Below, one piece after another: positions 1 through 9,590 of a stretch of 64,000 bases of DNA. The translations under genes were made by a program, and so were the position numbers. How positions within the stretch are numbered: the first letter of the stretch is position 1; every line of letters starts with the position of its first letter. A model generated the notes under the pieces. It ran no database searches and had not been told where the DNA came from. It saw only the letters and a program-made list of their open reading frames with translations. Source of the stretch: Paulinella micropora (taxonomy: Eukaryota; Cercozoa; Imbricatea; Euglyphida); NCBI GenBank assembly GCA_009731375.1, contig BJOX01000018.1, positions 85,972 through 149,971 of the forward strand, given 5' to 3'.

Positions 1-8
1 AAACATTT

Positions 9-1091
9 ATGTATAATGTAAATACCTCTAAGTGGAACACAAGCACTACTAGTGCTACATTAGAGCAAAAGAGTGCTATGGCATATCTAACAACACAGGC
101 AGTTGGAGGTTCAAGATTATTCATTGAAACAAAAAAGAAAATTAAATATCGTGCTGGTATGGGTGTATGTGTCAGATTTACTGCTTTGTGGAATACAAAT
201 GAAGCAGGCGGATATTCATCTTATGTAGGTATTGGCGATTCCTTCTTGACGGACGGATTTTTCTTCTCAAGAGAAAGCGGTGTAATGAAAATATACCAAT
301 TTAACAACTCCACAGTCATTACCGAGGTTAAACAAAGTCAATGGAATGTAGATAAAGCGGATGGAACCGATTACTTGCCAGCAATTGATTTCAGTAAGGG
401 TAATGTATTTCAGATTAAATATCAATACTTAGGTTTTGGTCAGATATCATTTTATATTGAAAATCCAAACACTGGACAATTTCAACTAGTCCATGCTATA
501 CGATATGCCAACAGCAAAACTGCTACATCTCTTAATAATACTACTTTACCATTCTTGGCTTCTTTGGCTGTTGGTGCTAATCCGCAAATCCAAAGCCTTA
601 GAATTGCCAGTGTTGGATGCTTTATTGAAGGAGCTGAAATCATAAGAGGTATTCCATTTATTTATGAAAGAACAGCAAATACAACGAATGTAGCAACTCA
701 TGCTTTTACTATGAGAAATAATACCAATATTATTGGAAACACTATTGCTAATTATAGTATAGTGTATCCAAGACGGCTAAATATTCTAAATACTGACACT
801 AAAAGTAGCGTAATCATTAAGGTAATAAAAAATGCTACACTTACAGGTGCCGTGTATGCTGAGAACAATACAAATACAAGTCTAGTTTCATTTGATACTA
901 CCGCGACTATTGCTGGTGGTAATGTGATTGCTGTTGTATTTGTAAATATTAGTGATGCTCAAAGTATAAATTTTGCTGATTATGATTTAGATGACATGTT
1001 ACCAAGCGAAAGGCTAACTATAACAGCACAGGCTACTGCAAATCAGACTATAAGTATTCAGTATGCTTTTACTTGGATTGAAGACCCTTAG
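9..1091 (+). CDS. Phage-type virion structural (tail fibre/receptor-binding-like) protein
   Basis: A 360-residue protein, the only plus-strand gene of the viral block. It is rich in Asn, Thr, Ile and beta-forming residues and has no transmembrane segment or signal peptide. The pattern of residues about 37-215 (KIKYRAGMG, a Gly-Asp-x-Phe turn, GFFFSRESG, WNVDK.DG, YLGFGQISFYIE, LVHAIRYAN, then VGCFIEG) resembles a structural-protein family seen in bacteriophages and some large or small eukaryotic DNA viruses. That match is from memory of the family pattern, not a search. It probably sits on the virion surface. ATG at 9 is the first in frame, but the window edge is so close that a longer N-terminus cannot be excluded. 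Confidence 0.55.
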   Translation: MYNVNTSKWNTSTTSATLEQKSAMAYLTTQAVGGSRLFIETKKKIKYRAGMGVCVRFTALWNTNEAGGYSSYVGIGDSFLTDGFFFSRESGVMKIYQFNNSTVITEVKQSQWNVDKADGTDYLPAIDFSKGNVFQIKYQYLGFGQISFYIENPNTGQFQLVHAIRYANSKTATSLNNTTLPFLASLAVGANPQIQSLRIASVGCFIEGAEIIRGIPFIYERTANTTNVATHAFTMRNNTNIIGNTIANYSIVYPRRLNILNTDTKSSVIIKVIKNATLTGAVYAENNTNTSLVSFDTTATIAGGNVIAVVFVNISDAQSINFADYDLDDMLPSERLTITAQATANQTISIQYAFTWIEDP

Positions 1092-1123
1092 AGAAAAAAA
1101 TTAAATCGTTGATTTTCCAAATA

Positions 1124-1580
1124 TCACTTTTTAAAATACTTGATAAAATTATTTTTTCTAACTTCATTCATTTCTTCATTTTTTTCTAGAAATGAAAGAA
1201 CACATGCCACATCGCAAAATCTATCATCGTCAATTGAAACTGATAAAACATTTTTTTTCTTACACTCTTTACAAGGTGCTTTCTTTGCTTCTATTTCTTC
1301 ACCAACATTTTGCTTTATCTCCGTAATTCCCGTGGAAGGGANNNNNNNNNNTTTTCAAGTCAGTCGCCTTAAAAGGTGTGCTCTCTTCCTCCACCATTTT
1401 TTGTAATGTCTCCTCTAACGGAATAACTACTTTCACATTATCGTCCCTTGGCTTGTATTGCTCATAGAAAGAAACAATGTCGGGCTTTGTCCATTTAATG
1501 GTCGGCTTTTTAATTTCAATGTCAAGGTTCCATTTTTCAATTTCATTCAAGTAGTCCTGCTTGGTGCTTAGGTCGCACAT
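1124..1580 (-). CDS. Small viral protein with C-terminal zinc-ribbon-like Cys cluster (interrupted by gap)
   Basis: Starts at ATG 1580 with MCDLSTKQDYLNEIEKWN and runs into the 10-N gap at 1342-1351. To the left of the gap the open frame is not the one that simply continues through the Ns; it is the neighbouring frame, ending at a TGA at 1124-1126. That frame carries CKECKKK, then FCDVACVLSFLE and a Lys-rich tail, so four Cys in two pairs could bind zinc. The gap length is therefore unlikely to be exactly ten bases. No family is recognised. A TATATATA box lies just upstream of the start. Confidence 0.55.
1342..1351. other. Assembly gap
   Basis: Ten Ns. The coding frame of the minus-strand gene changes across it, so the true gap length is not a multiple matching ten bases. 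Confidence 0.95.
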
Positions 1581-1600
1581 CGTATATATATAAAGATTTA
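1581..1600 (-). promoter_or_regulatory. TATA-like promoter of the 1124-1580 gene
   Basis: Read on the minus strand, TATATATAC lies only a few bases before the ATG. Similar TATATA boxes sit directly upstream of the other minus-strand viral genes, so this is probably a shared viral promoter with a very short leader. Confidence 0.5.
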
Positions 1601-1621
1601 AAAAAATCTTTTAGCAAAATA

Positions 1622-1910
1622 TTAAATGAATTTTTTTACTTCACTTTTAATGTCCGTAAATTTATCAAACCACGGCTGTTTCATAACCCATTCAAGATAT
1701 GGTTTGTCAATTGTAGCAACATCTTGAATTTTCTTACCTTTATATTTACCAAATGGAAAAGTATCCTTTGGCTTTCCTTCTCTACTTTTTTCAATTGCCT
1801 TAATTTCGTCGTTTATTACCTTTTTGACATCAGTAAGAGAAAAGTTTTCTTTTTTATTTTCAATGGAAAGTTGTTCAAATTTTTCACATAGTCTGGNNNN
1901 NNNNNNCCAT
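1622..1910 (-). CDS. DUF3820-like small viral protein (interrupted by gap)
   Basis: The ATG at 1908-1910 abuts the N gap at 1897-1906. The frame left of the gap is open to the TAA at 1622-1624 and encodes about 90 residues. Its C-terminal half reads FPFGKYKGKKIQDV, then DKPYLEWVMKQPWF. This [FY]GKYKGK...YLxW pattern is the hallmark of the DUF3820 family, short proteins or domains often linked to phage and NCLDV exonuclease-like genes. The region between ATG and gap is too short to confirm that start and body share a frame. Function unknown; a role in nucleic acid processing is inference. Confidence 0.55.
1897..1906. other. Assembly gap
   Basis: Ten Ns inside the DUF3820-like gene, directly after its probable start codon. 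Confidence 0.95.
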
Positions 1911-1932
1911 CGGTCTATATAGACTGGTATAA
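1911..1932 (-). promoter_or_regulatory. TATA-like promoter of the DUF3820-like gene
   Basis: On the minus strand CTATATAGACC precedes the ATG with almost no leader. Same layout as the other viral genes here. Confidence 0.45.
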
Positions 1933-1973
1933 AAACTTTATGGAAAAAAAATTAATTAATTGATATTTTGTTC

Positions 1974-4898
1974 TCAGATATCAAAGCCGTAAGGGATACT
2001 ATCATTTTCGCTGATAAACTCACGACCGCACCATCTTGTTTTATTAACTACTTTTACAACATTCTTTTGGTGTTGTATGCTAAAGTGTTCAATATGTTGT
2101 TGTTTGCTGTTTCTGCTAGTATGTATTTTCTTCATTATAAAGTCTCTGGTATTAGTTAAACTTTCACCCTTATCCATTAATTCATAAGCGGTTGGATTTA
2201 ACTTTTTCAAATCTAAACCTTTTCCTCTAAAGTGGAAATGAGTTTTACCTTTTTCTTCACCTTTCTTTACATACTCCAACATATACAATTTTGGTGCTAC
2301 CCATATTCCCCTTATTATTTTACAATCTGTTCCAAGGTCGTCATCCATTCCGCCGATTGATTTATCTCTAAATCTCTTAATCCGTTCAATGTTTCTTACG
2401 TGGCTTTGAATGCTGTCTGTATCCGTATAATAATAGTCTCTGTCTGGGTCGTTGTCTGGGTTGGCTTCGGTCATATACTTATACATAATCCGTCTGCTGT
2501 ATGCTAAGATAAATGCCCCGTAGTGAGTGGGTTTCGTAATTCTTTCTTCTTTTTCTTGCTCATCTCTTGGAATACCACTTATTAACCATAATTCACCATC
2601 AGCCTCTTCAAACTTTTCAATATCGGTTATCACGTGTTTAGCCCAGAATTTCCAATACTCGTGATTTTTTGATATGTATTTACTTACAGAGTTTATTGGT
2701 CTTTGAATTGTCTTTCCGTATAAAGCATTCATAAATAACTTTGATAATAAATACTGCGGTGTGCCTTTCTTTGAATTTTGTTTTTTCTTGAATAAGTCCG
2801 AAATATATTCTTTAAATACAGGTTCGGCTTCTTCAGTGTAATATCCACGAATGATTTTGACTTGGTAGCCAAGTTCAATCATATCTTCAATATCTATTGA
2901 AGTTAGCCATTGGTCTTTCATATCTCTTAACTCCCACTTTAAACACCCCTTACTATCTCTGTATGGAACCCGCGGGTGTAATAGATTTTTTGGAGATATG
3001 TAATCAACATTATATATCCCGAGTTTCCCTTTCATTTCTCCTACACATTCCTTTATTTCGCCAGTCATAAATAGTTCAAGCATCGCCGTTGGATAAAGAC
3101 TTACTACATCAGCATCAATAAGATAATCTACAACCTCATCAAATCCGATTTCTCCATTCACATATTTTTGATATTGCTCCGAAATAAATCGTCTTTTGCT
3201 TGGATAAGTTCTAGCACCATATACCGCCCTTCTAAAATCTTTTTCTTGTTTTAAATTCGGTAGTTGAATAACATATTTACCATCTATCTTCTTTTTCCAT
3301 AAATTCCAAGTTAGAGACGAAGTAGATATATAAGCAGTTAAGTTAATTTTATGTTCTTCATATATTTGATTGTTTAGTTTGTCGTGTAGTTCCTTTAATC
3401 CCATAACATCTTTTTCTAAGTATGTTAGACATTCCTTTTTTGTTTTGTCGTCCATTTCTTCCCATCGTTTCGCCTTGTCATGGTCAAAGTCGCCTTTTAA
3501 CACATTACATCCAAGAGTTTCAAGGTTCTTTTTTAGACTTCCCTCAGTGTGCTTACATAAATCCCAGAATTTTATATTTTTGTATTCTAATGAAATAATA
3601 GCACCATTGTTCATAAGAGTTGAATTTTTTATTCTTCTTTTGATAAATTCTTTCTGTAATGAGTAATGGTCAAACTTACTTCCGTTAAAAGCATTAACAT
3701 ATAATTTCGCTTTCGGTTTTCTTTCTGCTAACTCCTCCGCATATTTGAAAATTATATCAAGTAATTTAGGAATACATTCATCACCTGCTACATATTTAAA
3801 GCCGATATCTGAAATGGTATAGCCTGCTATGTATGGTGTGTGTAATTCGTATTCATTTGTAAAAGTCTCTAAGTCATAATGAAATACTTCATCTTGATTA
3901 TTATACTTAGCCTCTTCAAAAGTAGTTAATAAAGACCTCACTTGATTTTCTTTCTTTCTGAGTTTCGCTCTTACATATGAAATTCTTTTATTATTACATT
4001 TATGATTATTATAATACTCTTTATAACAATCTGGACACTTATTTTTGTTTCTTTTTATGAAACTTATATAATGTCCTTTGAGTAGATAACAAAGCACATC
4101 TGCGGTTATTAAAGGGTCTTCAAAATTTTTGAATGTCTGTTTGCTTGTTGCATCAGTCAATTCAAAATACTTACCATCAATACAATATTTTTTTAAGATT
4201 TCATATCCTATTGAAAGTGGTATATATGAATTATGTTCAAGTTTGAATTCCTGTCTAATATCATTACATACTTTTTTATTGAGTTTTGATTTACCTTTCA
4301 AAGGTAGATTTAATATATCCTTAACAACATAGAAGAAACAATTATTATCCTTACTCCTTGGATTAATATGTATTCCTTCCACCGTTTTATTTTTCAAGTC
4401 TTTACCTGAAGAATTACAACCGCCTCCGTCTTCTTGAATGATTTGAATAGTTATATGTTGAATAATTCTTTCATATCCATTCGCACTGGCTTCAAGATTT
4501 TGTTCGTTGTATAGATATATATCACGAAACAACTCATCAATGTCTTTTAACTTAACTGAGTTAAAAGTTTTCCACTTGTAAAACTTACTATCATCGGCAT
4601 CTGTTATATACCCAAACTTGACATGAAGGCTTGCTTCGTTTGTCAGACCTCTATTTTTAGCATCCTTAACTGCTCTCATGATTAATATTTCAATCGTATC
4701 CATATCATAGAAGTTAATGTCAAGGTCTTTTGAAGGGTATGTATATCCATTTATACCTCTGTTTTTTATCGGTCTTAGTTCTACTAGTTTTACCTCGCGC
4801 TTCTTCGCTTCCTGTGTCTTAGTTTCCCTTAAGTTCGCCCTTACCTTTGCTAGTTCTACATTTTCCTTCGTTGGTCTGGGTGGTAAAGGTGGTGGCAT
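1974..4898 (-). CDS. Protein-primed family B DNA polymerase with OTU-like N-terminal region
   Basis: A 974-residue replicative polymerase. The 3'-5' exonuclease motifs are visible: Exo I YDLETF (D342, E344), Exo II NGSKFDHY (D410) and Exo III YLEKD (D497). Polymerase motif A is DADVVSLYP (residues 595-603), motif B LFMNALYGKT (around 721-730) and motif C YTDTDS (824-829), followed by APKLYML. The long pre-exonuclease region and the viral gene context point to the protein-primed (pPolB) branch of Polintons, adintoviruses and virophages. Within it, DNNCFF (C187) and GHYISF (H276) resemble the Cys and His boxes of OTU-type cysteine proteases, and a Cys-Cys/His-Cys cluster (288-301) may bind zinc. 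The terminal-protein part cannot be assigned. All catalytic acids are present and the frame is intact. Confidence 0.93.
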   Translation of the reverse strand: MPPPLPPRPTKENVELAKVRANLRETKTQEAKKREVKLVELRPIKNRGINGYTYPSKDLDINFYDMDTIEILIMRAVKDAKNRGLTNEASLHVKFGYITDADDSKFYKWKTFNSVKLKDIDELFRDIYLYNEQNLEASANGYERIIQHITIQIIQEDGGGCNSSGKDLKNKTVEGIHINPRSKDNNCFFYVVKDILNLPLKGKSKLNKKVCNDIRQEFKLEHNSYIPLSIGYEILKKYCIDGKYFELTDATSKQTFKNFEDPLITADVLCYLLKGHYISFIKRNKNKCPDCYKEYYNNHKCNNKRISYVRAKLRKKENQVRSLLTTFEEAKYNNQDEVFHYDLETFTNEYELHTPYIAGYTISDIGFKYVAGDECIPKLLDIIFKYAEELAERKPKAKLYVNAFNGSKFDHYSLQKEFIKRRIKNSTLMNNGAIISLEYKNIKFWDLCKHTEGSLKKNLETLGCNVLKGDFDHDKAKRWEEMDDKTKKECLTYLEKDVMGLKELHDKLNNQIYEEHKINLTAYISTSSLTWNLWKKKIDGKYVIQLPNLKQEKDFRRAVYGARTYPSKRRFISEQYQKYVNGEIGFDEVVDYLIDADVVSLYPTAMLELFMTGEIKECVGEMKGKLGIYNVDYISPKNLLHPRVPYRDSKGCLKWELRDMKDQWLTSIDIEDMIELGYQVKIIRGYYTEEAEPVFKEYISDLFKKKQNSKKGTPQYLLSKLFMNALYGKTIQRPINSVSKYISKNHEYWKFWAKHVITDIEKFEEADGELWLISGIPRDEQEKEERITKPTHYGAFILAYSRRIMYKYMTEANPDNDPDRDYYYTDTDSIQSHVRNIERIKRFRDKSIGGMDDDLGTDCKIIRGIWVAPKLYMLEYVKKGEEKGKTHFHFRGKGLDLKKLNPTAYELMDKGESLTNTRDFIMKKIHTSRNSKQQHIEHFSIQHQKNVVKVVNKTRWCGREFISENDSIPYGFDI

Positions 4899-4926
4899 AC
4901 TTTTTTTATATCAAAGCGGATATAAA
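4899..4926 (-). promoter_or_regulatory. TATA-like promoter of the polymerase gene
   Basis: On the minus strand GATATAAAAAAAGT runs directly into the ATG at 4898, with a second TATA-rich stretch just upstream. It fits the shared viral promoter layout. Confidence 0.45.
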
Positions 4927-4996
4927 AATAATAAAAAATAATAATAAATTATCTGTTATAAATATATATAATAATTTCTTATATTTAAATGGAAAT

Positions 4997-5218
4997 TCAT
5001 TTCATTGCCTCCTCCATTCTTTTCAACTTAAGTAATGCTTGCTTTACTTCATCTCTTTTTTTCTTTCTCCTTTCCGCTATTATTGCTTTATTCTGGTTGT
5101 AATACTCCATTGACTTCTGTCTATGTCTAACTGGATCTTTTTGTATAAATTCCCTCGCCTTTCTCCGTAAGGCTTCCTTCTTCTCTTCTGGTGTTTTATA
5201 TATCGGTTTTCTGCCCAT
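4997..5218 (-). CDS. Small highly basic viral protein
   Basis: Encodes 73 residues, starting MGRKPIYKTPEEKKEALRRK, then a Lys/Arg/Glu-rich helix with a repeat-like DPVRHRQKSMEYY segment and a C-terminal KRKKKRDEVKQALLKL. No cysteines. The N-terminal GRKP and high charge suggest nucleic acid binding, perhaps packaging or transcription, but no named family is recognised. It lies 98 bp upstream of the polymerase start in the same direction. Its own TATATATA box ends about 4 bases before the ATG. Confidence 0.6.
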   Translation of the reverse strand: MGRKPIYKTPEEKKEALRRKAREFIQKDPVRHRQKSMEYYNQNKAIIAERRKKKRDEVKQALLKLKRMEEAMK

Positions 5219-5235
5219 CTTTGTATATATAATAA
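5219..5235 (-). promoter_or_regulatory. TATA-like promoter of the basic-protein gene
   Basis: On the minus strand TATATATACAAAG immediately precedes the ATG at 5218; the leader would be only a few bases. Confidence 0.5.
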
Positions 5236-5267
5236 AAAAAATAATCTTTAATATATAAAATTAATTA

Positions 5268-5546
5268 TCAAGGGATAGTAATTTCAATTCCATAATGTTT
5301 TCCTGCCCCTCCTCCATAGATTGAATAATATACTTGTTTCCTTCCTTTAATCTTTAGAGTTTCTGCTAAGTGCTTGCTGATATATCCGAGTTGCTTTCCG
5401 CTCTCTGTTTCAACCTTTATCGCATTTTTATCAAATTTGTTTTCTGGCTCGTGTTGAATAAAAACTTTTTCACTATTTTTTTGGAGATAAGAAATATTAT
5501 TTTGTCTCCCATCAAATGAAACACCCACAACTCTGGTCGTTGTCAT
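5268..5546 (-). CDS. HIRAN-domain protein
   Basis: A 92-residue protein that is essentially a stand-alone HIRAN domain. It shows VVGVSFDGRQ at the N-terminus, then HEPENKFDKNAIKVE and QLGYISKHLAE, the classic HIRAN order (V-x-G-x-x-F, EP-N-x-x-D-x-NAI-x-V, GY-I-x-x-x-x-A). HIRAN domains bind 3' DNA ends, as known from HLTF, and occur singly in phages and viruses. Here it probably acts in viral DNA replication or repair next to the polymerase; that role is inference. A TATA-rich stretch lies upstream on the minus strand (to about 5600). Confidence 0.85.
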   Translation of the reverse strand: MTTTRVVGVSFDGRQNNISYLQKNSEKVFIQHEPENKFDKNAIKVETESGKQLGYISKHLAETLKIKGRKQVYYSIYGGGAGKHYGIEITIP

Positions 5547-5619
5547 ATTATAGAAACTTTTAGAAAAAGTTTCACAAAATCTTTGTATATAGATATAAAA
5601 ATATTTGTTTAAAATAAAA

Positions 5620-5874
5620 TTAATTATTTGTTTTTTTATTTTCGTAATATCTTTCTATGTCATCGTTTCTGTATGTTATACGAGTAAATTTATGTCCTCC
5701 TAACATAATTTCTTCTTTCTCCGCAAAGAAATCTCTATGTGATTGGCTTTTTTCGTGTGTGTATTTGCTATATATCCCTATTGTCTTACCACAGACACAT
5801 GTATATTTCTGTTTTCTTCTTTCTTTTAAGTATTCATTTCTCTTCTGCTTTCTAATTCGTTGTTTGTCGTCCAT
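5620..5874 (-). CDS. Small C2H2-type zinc-finger viral protein
   Basis: An 84-residue protein: basic N-terminus (RIRKQKRNEYLKERRKQ), then YTCVCGKTIGIYSKYTHEKSQSHRDF. Two Cys and two His spaced C-x-C and H-x5-H fit a degenerate single C2H2 finger of the kind common in large DNA viruses (C.CG....Y.KY.H..S..H). The C-terminus is acidic and basic mixed, without a domain. It is the rightmost gene of the viral block. A CTATATC box lies directly upstream of the ATG. Confidence 0.65.
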   Translation of the reverse strand: MDDKQRIRKQKRNEYLKERRKQKYTCVCGKTIGIYSKYTHEKSQSHRDFFAEKEEIMLGGHKFTRITYRNDDIERYYENKKTNN

Positions 5875-5890
5875 CTATATCATGACGAAA
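5875..5890 (-). promoter_or_regulatory. TATA-like promoter of the zinc-finger gene
   Basis: On the minus strand TGATATAGATGG: a TATA-like box touching the start codon. Confidence 0.35.
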
Positions 5891-5930
5891 ATTTTTTCTT
5901 TTATGATACATATATTTTTCTTGTAGTGTG

Positions 5931-6780
5931 CTATATAAGGCTATTTGGTTGTTTTTGCTTCTTTGTATTTATTTTGTTGCTGTGTGCTTATTTCGCTGTA
6001 ACTGCTACAACAACCAAAAAGGTGGCTAGAATTTGAGGTTTTACCGAAAATTCTTGACACCTTTTGGGTTATCATCTACTGAACTGAAAGATAAAGTGAA
6101 AAATATTTTGGACGAACTTGCGTGTATTTTTTGCGGAAACACAACATTTTTCCGCTATGAATTCCACTTGGAAAAATCAGGCAGCACTGTCATGAAAAAA
6201 AACTAAAGTTTTTGAAACTTTCTCTAGTCTGTAGTGTTAAAAAAACTTTTCAGGACGGGCGATAGACTTTGTGTTTTTTTTATAATCTAGCTAATAAGCT
6301 ACTTGTATACTAGGTAGACTAGCTATAGATAGATAGACGGGCGATCCCCTGTCATATTCGAATTTGGCACTGCTAGTCCTATCGATAAATTCTGTTATAT
6401 TCTGGTGGACGGGTTGGTAGTGGGTCGGGGAGTCCCTGTCATATTCTCGTTGTCCGCCAATCCAAAAAACTTCGCTTTGGGCCCGGCCCTGGGTAGAATC
6501 TTCTAGTGGCTAAAAACCGGAAAGTGGCTAAGAAAGCGGTCAACCCGGGAAAGTATACGGGAAGGTGCCCATGTGCCGTAGCCATCCCTTGGCATTCTAG
6601 TTTTCAGGCCTTTGAATGAATTTTGTGATTGTGACAGGAGGGAGGGAACACACCATGAAGTTGTTCTAGGCACTAGGTTTGACTGCTGGACTTGGACACC
6701 TGTGCAGCTACTTGAATAGGCATTTGGTACGCTTGCTAACTCCCCAGCGATTACCTCTGGCTTGCAATTGTGAGTCTTTT
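5931..6780. other. Junction region without gene
   Basis: Composition changes gradually from AT-rich viral to mixed host sequence. I see no supported gene, RNA or clear terminal repeat. Two near-repeats of a short phrase (acgggcgatcccctgtcatattc, shortened here, and gagtccctgtcatattc at about 6340 and 6430) occur. Confidence 0.4.
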
Positions 6781-7742
6781 TCGGCGAGTATGAAGAAGGC
6801 CAGCCAACCGGTAGGCCTGTCTGTGTTTGTGTGTGTGTGTTTGTTTGTTTGTGTGTGTGTTTGTGTATGTGTGAGAGAGACTTGTGTGTGTGTATGTGTG
6901 TGTGTTGTGTGTGTTGTGTGGTGTGTGTGTGTATCGAAGAAGCACTTCGCAACCTAAAATGAAAAATGATTTCCACATTTCTTCCGCTTGCCAGCACAGA
7001 CAAACAGCCTTAAACACAGCACAAACATCACATACAATACCATACATACGATACACACTAAATACAATACATACAATACATACCATACTTACATACATAT
7101 GATGTGTACATATGTACATATGTGTACATATGTGTACATATGTACGTACATATGTACATATGTACATGAAGTACATACATACATACATACATACATACCA
7201 TACATATAACAAAAAATCTATGTATGTATGTATCTATGTATGTATGTATCTATGTATGTATGTAATGTAATGTAATGTAATGTAATGTAATGTAATGTAA
7301 TGTATGTATGTAATGTATGTAATGTAATGTAATGTATGTAATGTAATGTATATAATGTATATAATGTATGTAATGTATGTAATGTATGTAATGTAATGTA
7401 TTTAATGTAATGTAATGTACTGTATGTAATGTATGTAATGTATATAATGTATGTAATGTATGTAATGTATGTAATGTATGTAATGTAATGTATGTAATGT
7501 ATGTAATGTATGTAATGTATGTATGTATGTAATGTATGTAATGTATGTAATGTATGTAATGTATGTATGTAATGTATGTTAATGTATGTAATGTATGTAT
7601 GTAATGTGTGTATGTAATGTATATGTAATGTATGTATGTAATGTATGTATGTAATGTATTTATGTCATGTATGTATGTTATGTATGTAATGTCATGTATG
7701 TATGTTATGTATGTATGTTATATGTATGTTATGTATGTATGT

Positions 7743-7773
<31 letters not shown>

Positions 7774-8760
7774 TGTATGTAATGTATGTATGTAATGTAT
7801 GTAATGTATGTATGTATGTAATGTATGTGTAATGTATGTATGTACATATGTACGTATTATGCATGTATGTTATGTTATGTTATGTTATGGTATGTTATAT
7901 TATGTTCTGTTATGTTATGTTCTGTTCTGTTATGTTCTGTTATGTTATGTTATGTTATGTTATGTTATGTATGTTATGTACATATCTATGTATTATGCAT
8001 GTATGTTATGTTATGTCATGTTATGTTATGTTATGTTATGTATGTTATGTTATGTTATGTATGTTATGTTTATGTTATGTTATGTTTATGTTTATGTTTA
8101 TGTTTATGTTATGTTATGTTTTGTTCTGTTCTGTAATGTAATGTAATGTAATGTTATGTTATGTTATGTTATGTATGTATGCATGTATGTATGTATGTAT
8201 GTACATATGTATGTATGTATGTATGTATGCATGTATGTATGTATGCATGTATGCATGCATGCATGCATACTGTATGTATTTATGTATGTATTTATGTATG
8301 TGTTCTGTTATGTTATGTTATGTTATGTTATGTTATGGTATGATGTTATGTTATGCATATATATGTATATATGTATGTATGTATGTATGTATGTGTATGT
8401 ATGTATGTATGTATGCATGTATGCATTTATGCATGCATGGAATCAATGCATGATGCATGCATGCAGGCATACAACATACATACATGCATACATGCATGCA
8501 TACATACATACATACATACATACATAGCTCGCTACCTACCTACCTACCTACCTACCTACATACATACATACATACATACATACATACAGACAGACAGACA
8601 GACAGACAGACATCATCCATAAGATTGCATATCAGTACGTAACATGACATGCATAATACACATCATACGTAACATTCGTAACAATCATAACATACATACA
8701 TGCATTCGTATATGCATACATACTTGCATACATACGTGCATACATACATGCATGTTTCTC
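6781..8760. repeat. Composite microsatellite field (GT, TATG, TAATG, TTATG, CATA)
   Basis: About 2 kb of simple repeats in blocks: (GT)n at 6820-6935; CATA-type at 7020-7210; TATG and TAATG at 7215-7850; TTATG pentamers at 7860-8170; TATG with GCATG at 8170-8450; the complementary CATA orientation from 8465, with ACCT and CAGA blocks at 8530-8610. The long open frames inside (rich in Met, Tyr, Val, Cys or His, Thr, Tyr) are products of the repeat and are not genes. Confidence 0.95.
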
Positions 8761-8948
8761 TGTTGCTGTCCGCCCTCACATAGCGTGTTCCCTCATATGC
8801 CTAGTCTGTCAAGTAAGTTACGTCTGCTACGTGTGTCACGTCTGTGTCGTCTATCCAGCCTGTGCTTCACTGATAGTGCATATTCCCTCATCTTCGTCGT
8901 CTGTCAAGTAAGTTACTAATGCTAACTGTGTTGCGTATGTGTCTCTAG

Positions 8949-9304
8949 TCTGTCAAGGCGGCCGCTCCCGCCGCGAGCGCGCTAGGCAGGCTGCAGCAGC
9001 GCCTCGAGGCGCATGGTAACACGCCACACAGCCCGCGCTGTGTGTATGTGTGTATGTATGCATGTATGTATGTATGTATGTATGTATGTATGTATATGTA
9101 TTTATGGTGCTGTCATGGCGCGTGCTCGCTGTACAGAGTGGCTGCGGCCCGCGGAGCAGCTGACCGGCCTGAGCAGGCTACAGCTGGTGTGCTGCATCTG
9201 CCTCGTCACGCTCGTCGTGGCCGCCTGGACATGGGGCGTGTGGCGCATAGGGTCATCACGCCCATCTATCTATCTATCTATCCATCTATCTATTTTCCTT
9301 TTTT

Positions 9305-9393
<89 letters not shown>

Positions 9394-9521
9394 TTATCTA
9401 TCTATCTATCCATCCATCCATCTATCTATCTATCTATCTATCCATCTATCCATCTATCTATCTATCTATCTATCTACCTACCTACCTACCTACCTATCTA
9501 TATATCTATCTATCTATCTAT

Positions 9522-9590
<69 letters not shown>

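Larger units (their letters stand above)
1..5930. mobile_element. Endogenous Polinton-like/virophage-like DNA virus, right part
   Basis: An AT-rich block whose base composition differs sharply from the GC-rich retroelement DNA further right. It packs seven intronless genes tightly, six on the minus strand and one on the plus strand. Their products fit a small integrating dsDNA virus: protein-primed family B polymerase, phage-type virion protein, HIRAN domain, DUF3820-like protein and small basic or zinc proteins. Major and minor capsid, packaging ATPase, protease and integrase genes are not visible; the element continues beyond the left edge. I could not define a terminal inverted repeat at the right end, so the limit near 5930 rests on the last gene and the composition change. 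A fragment of a larger virus is the alternative. Confidence 0.75.

Noticed and set aside
5931-6480. Terminal inverted repeat of the viral element
   Set aside because: The partner end lies outside the window, so no TIR can be shown.
6503-7212. Antisense frames of 150-166 codons over the GT tract
   Set aside because: Composition is dominated by repeat-coded His/Thr; the remainder has no motif.
7215-8450. Possible CRISPR or minisatellite array
   Set aside because: Units are 4-5 bp without spacers; the setting is eukaryotic.
7632-8642. Many 60-120-codon frames rich in Met, Tyr, Cys, Val or His, Thr
   Set aside because: They are translations of TATG/TTATG/CATA repeats and occur in several frames at once.
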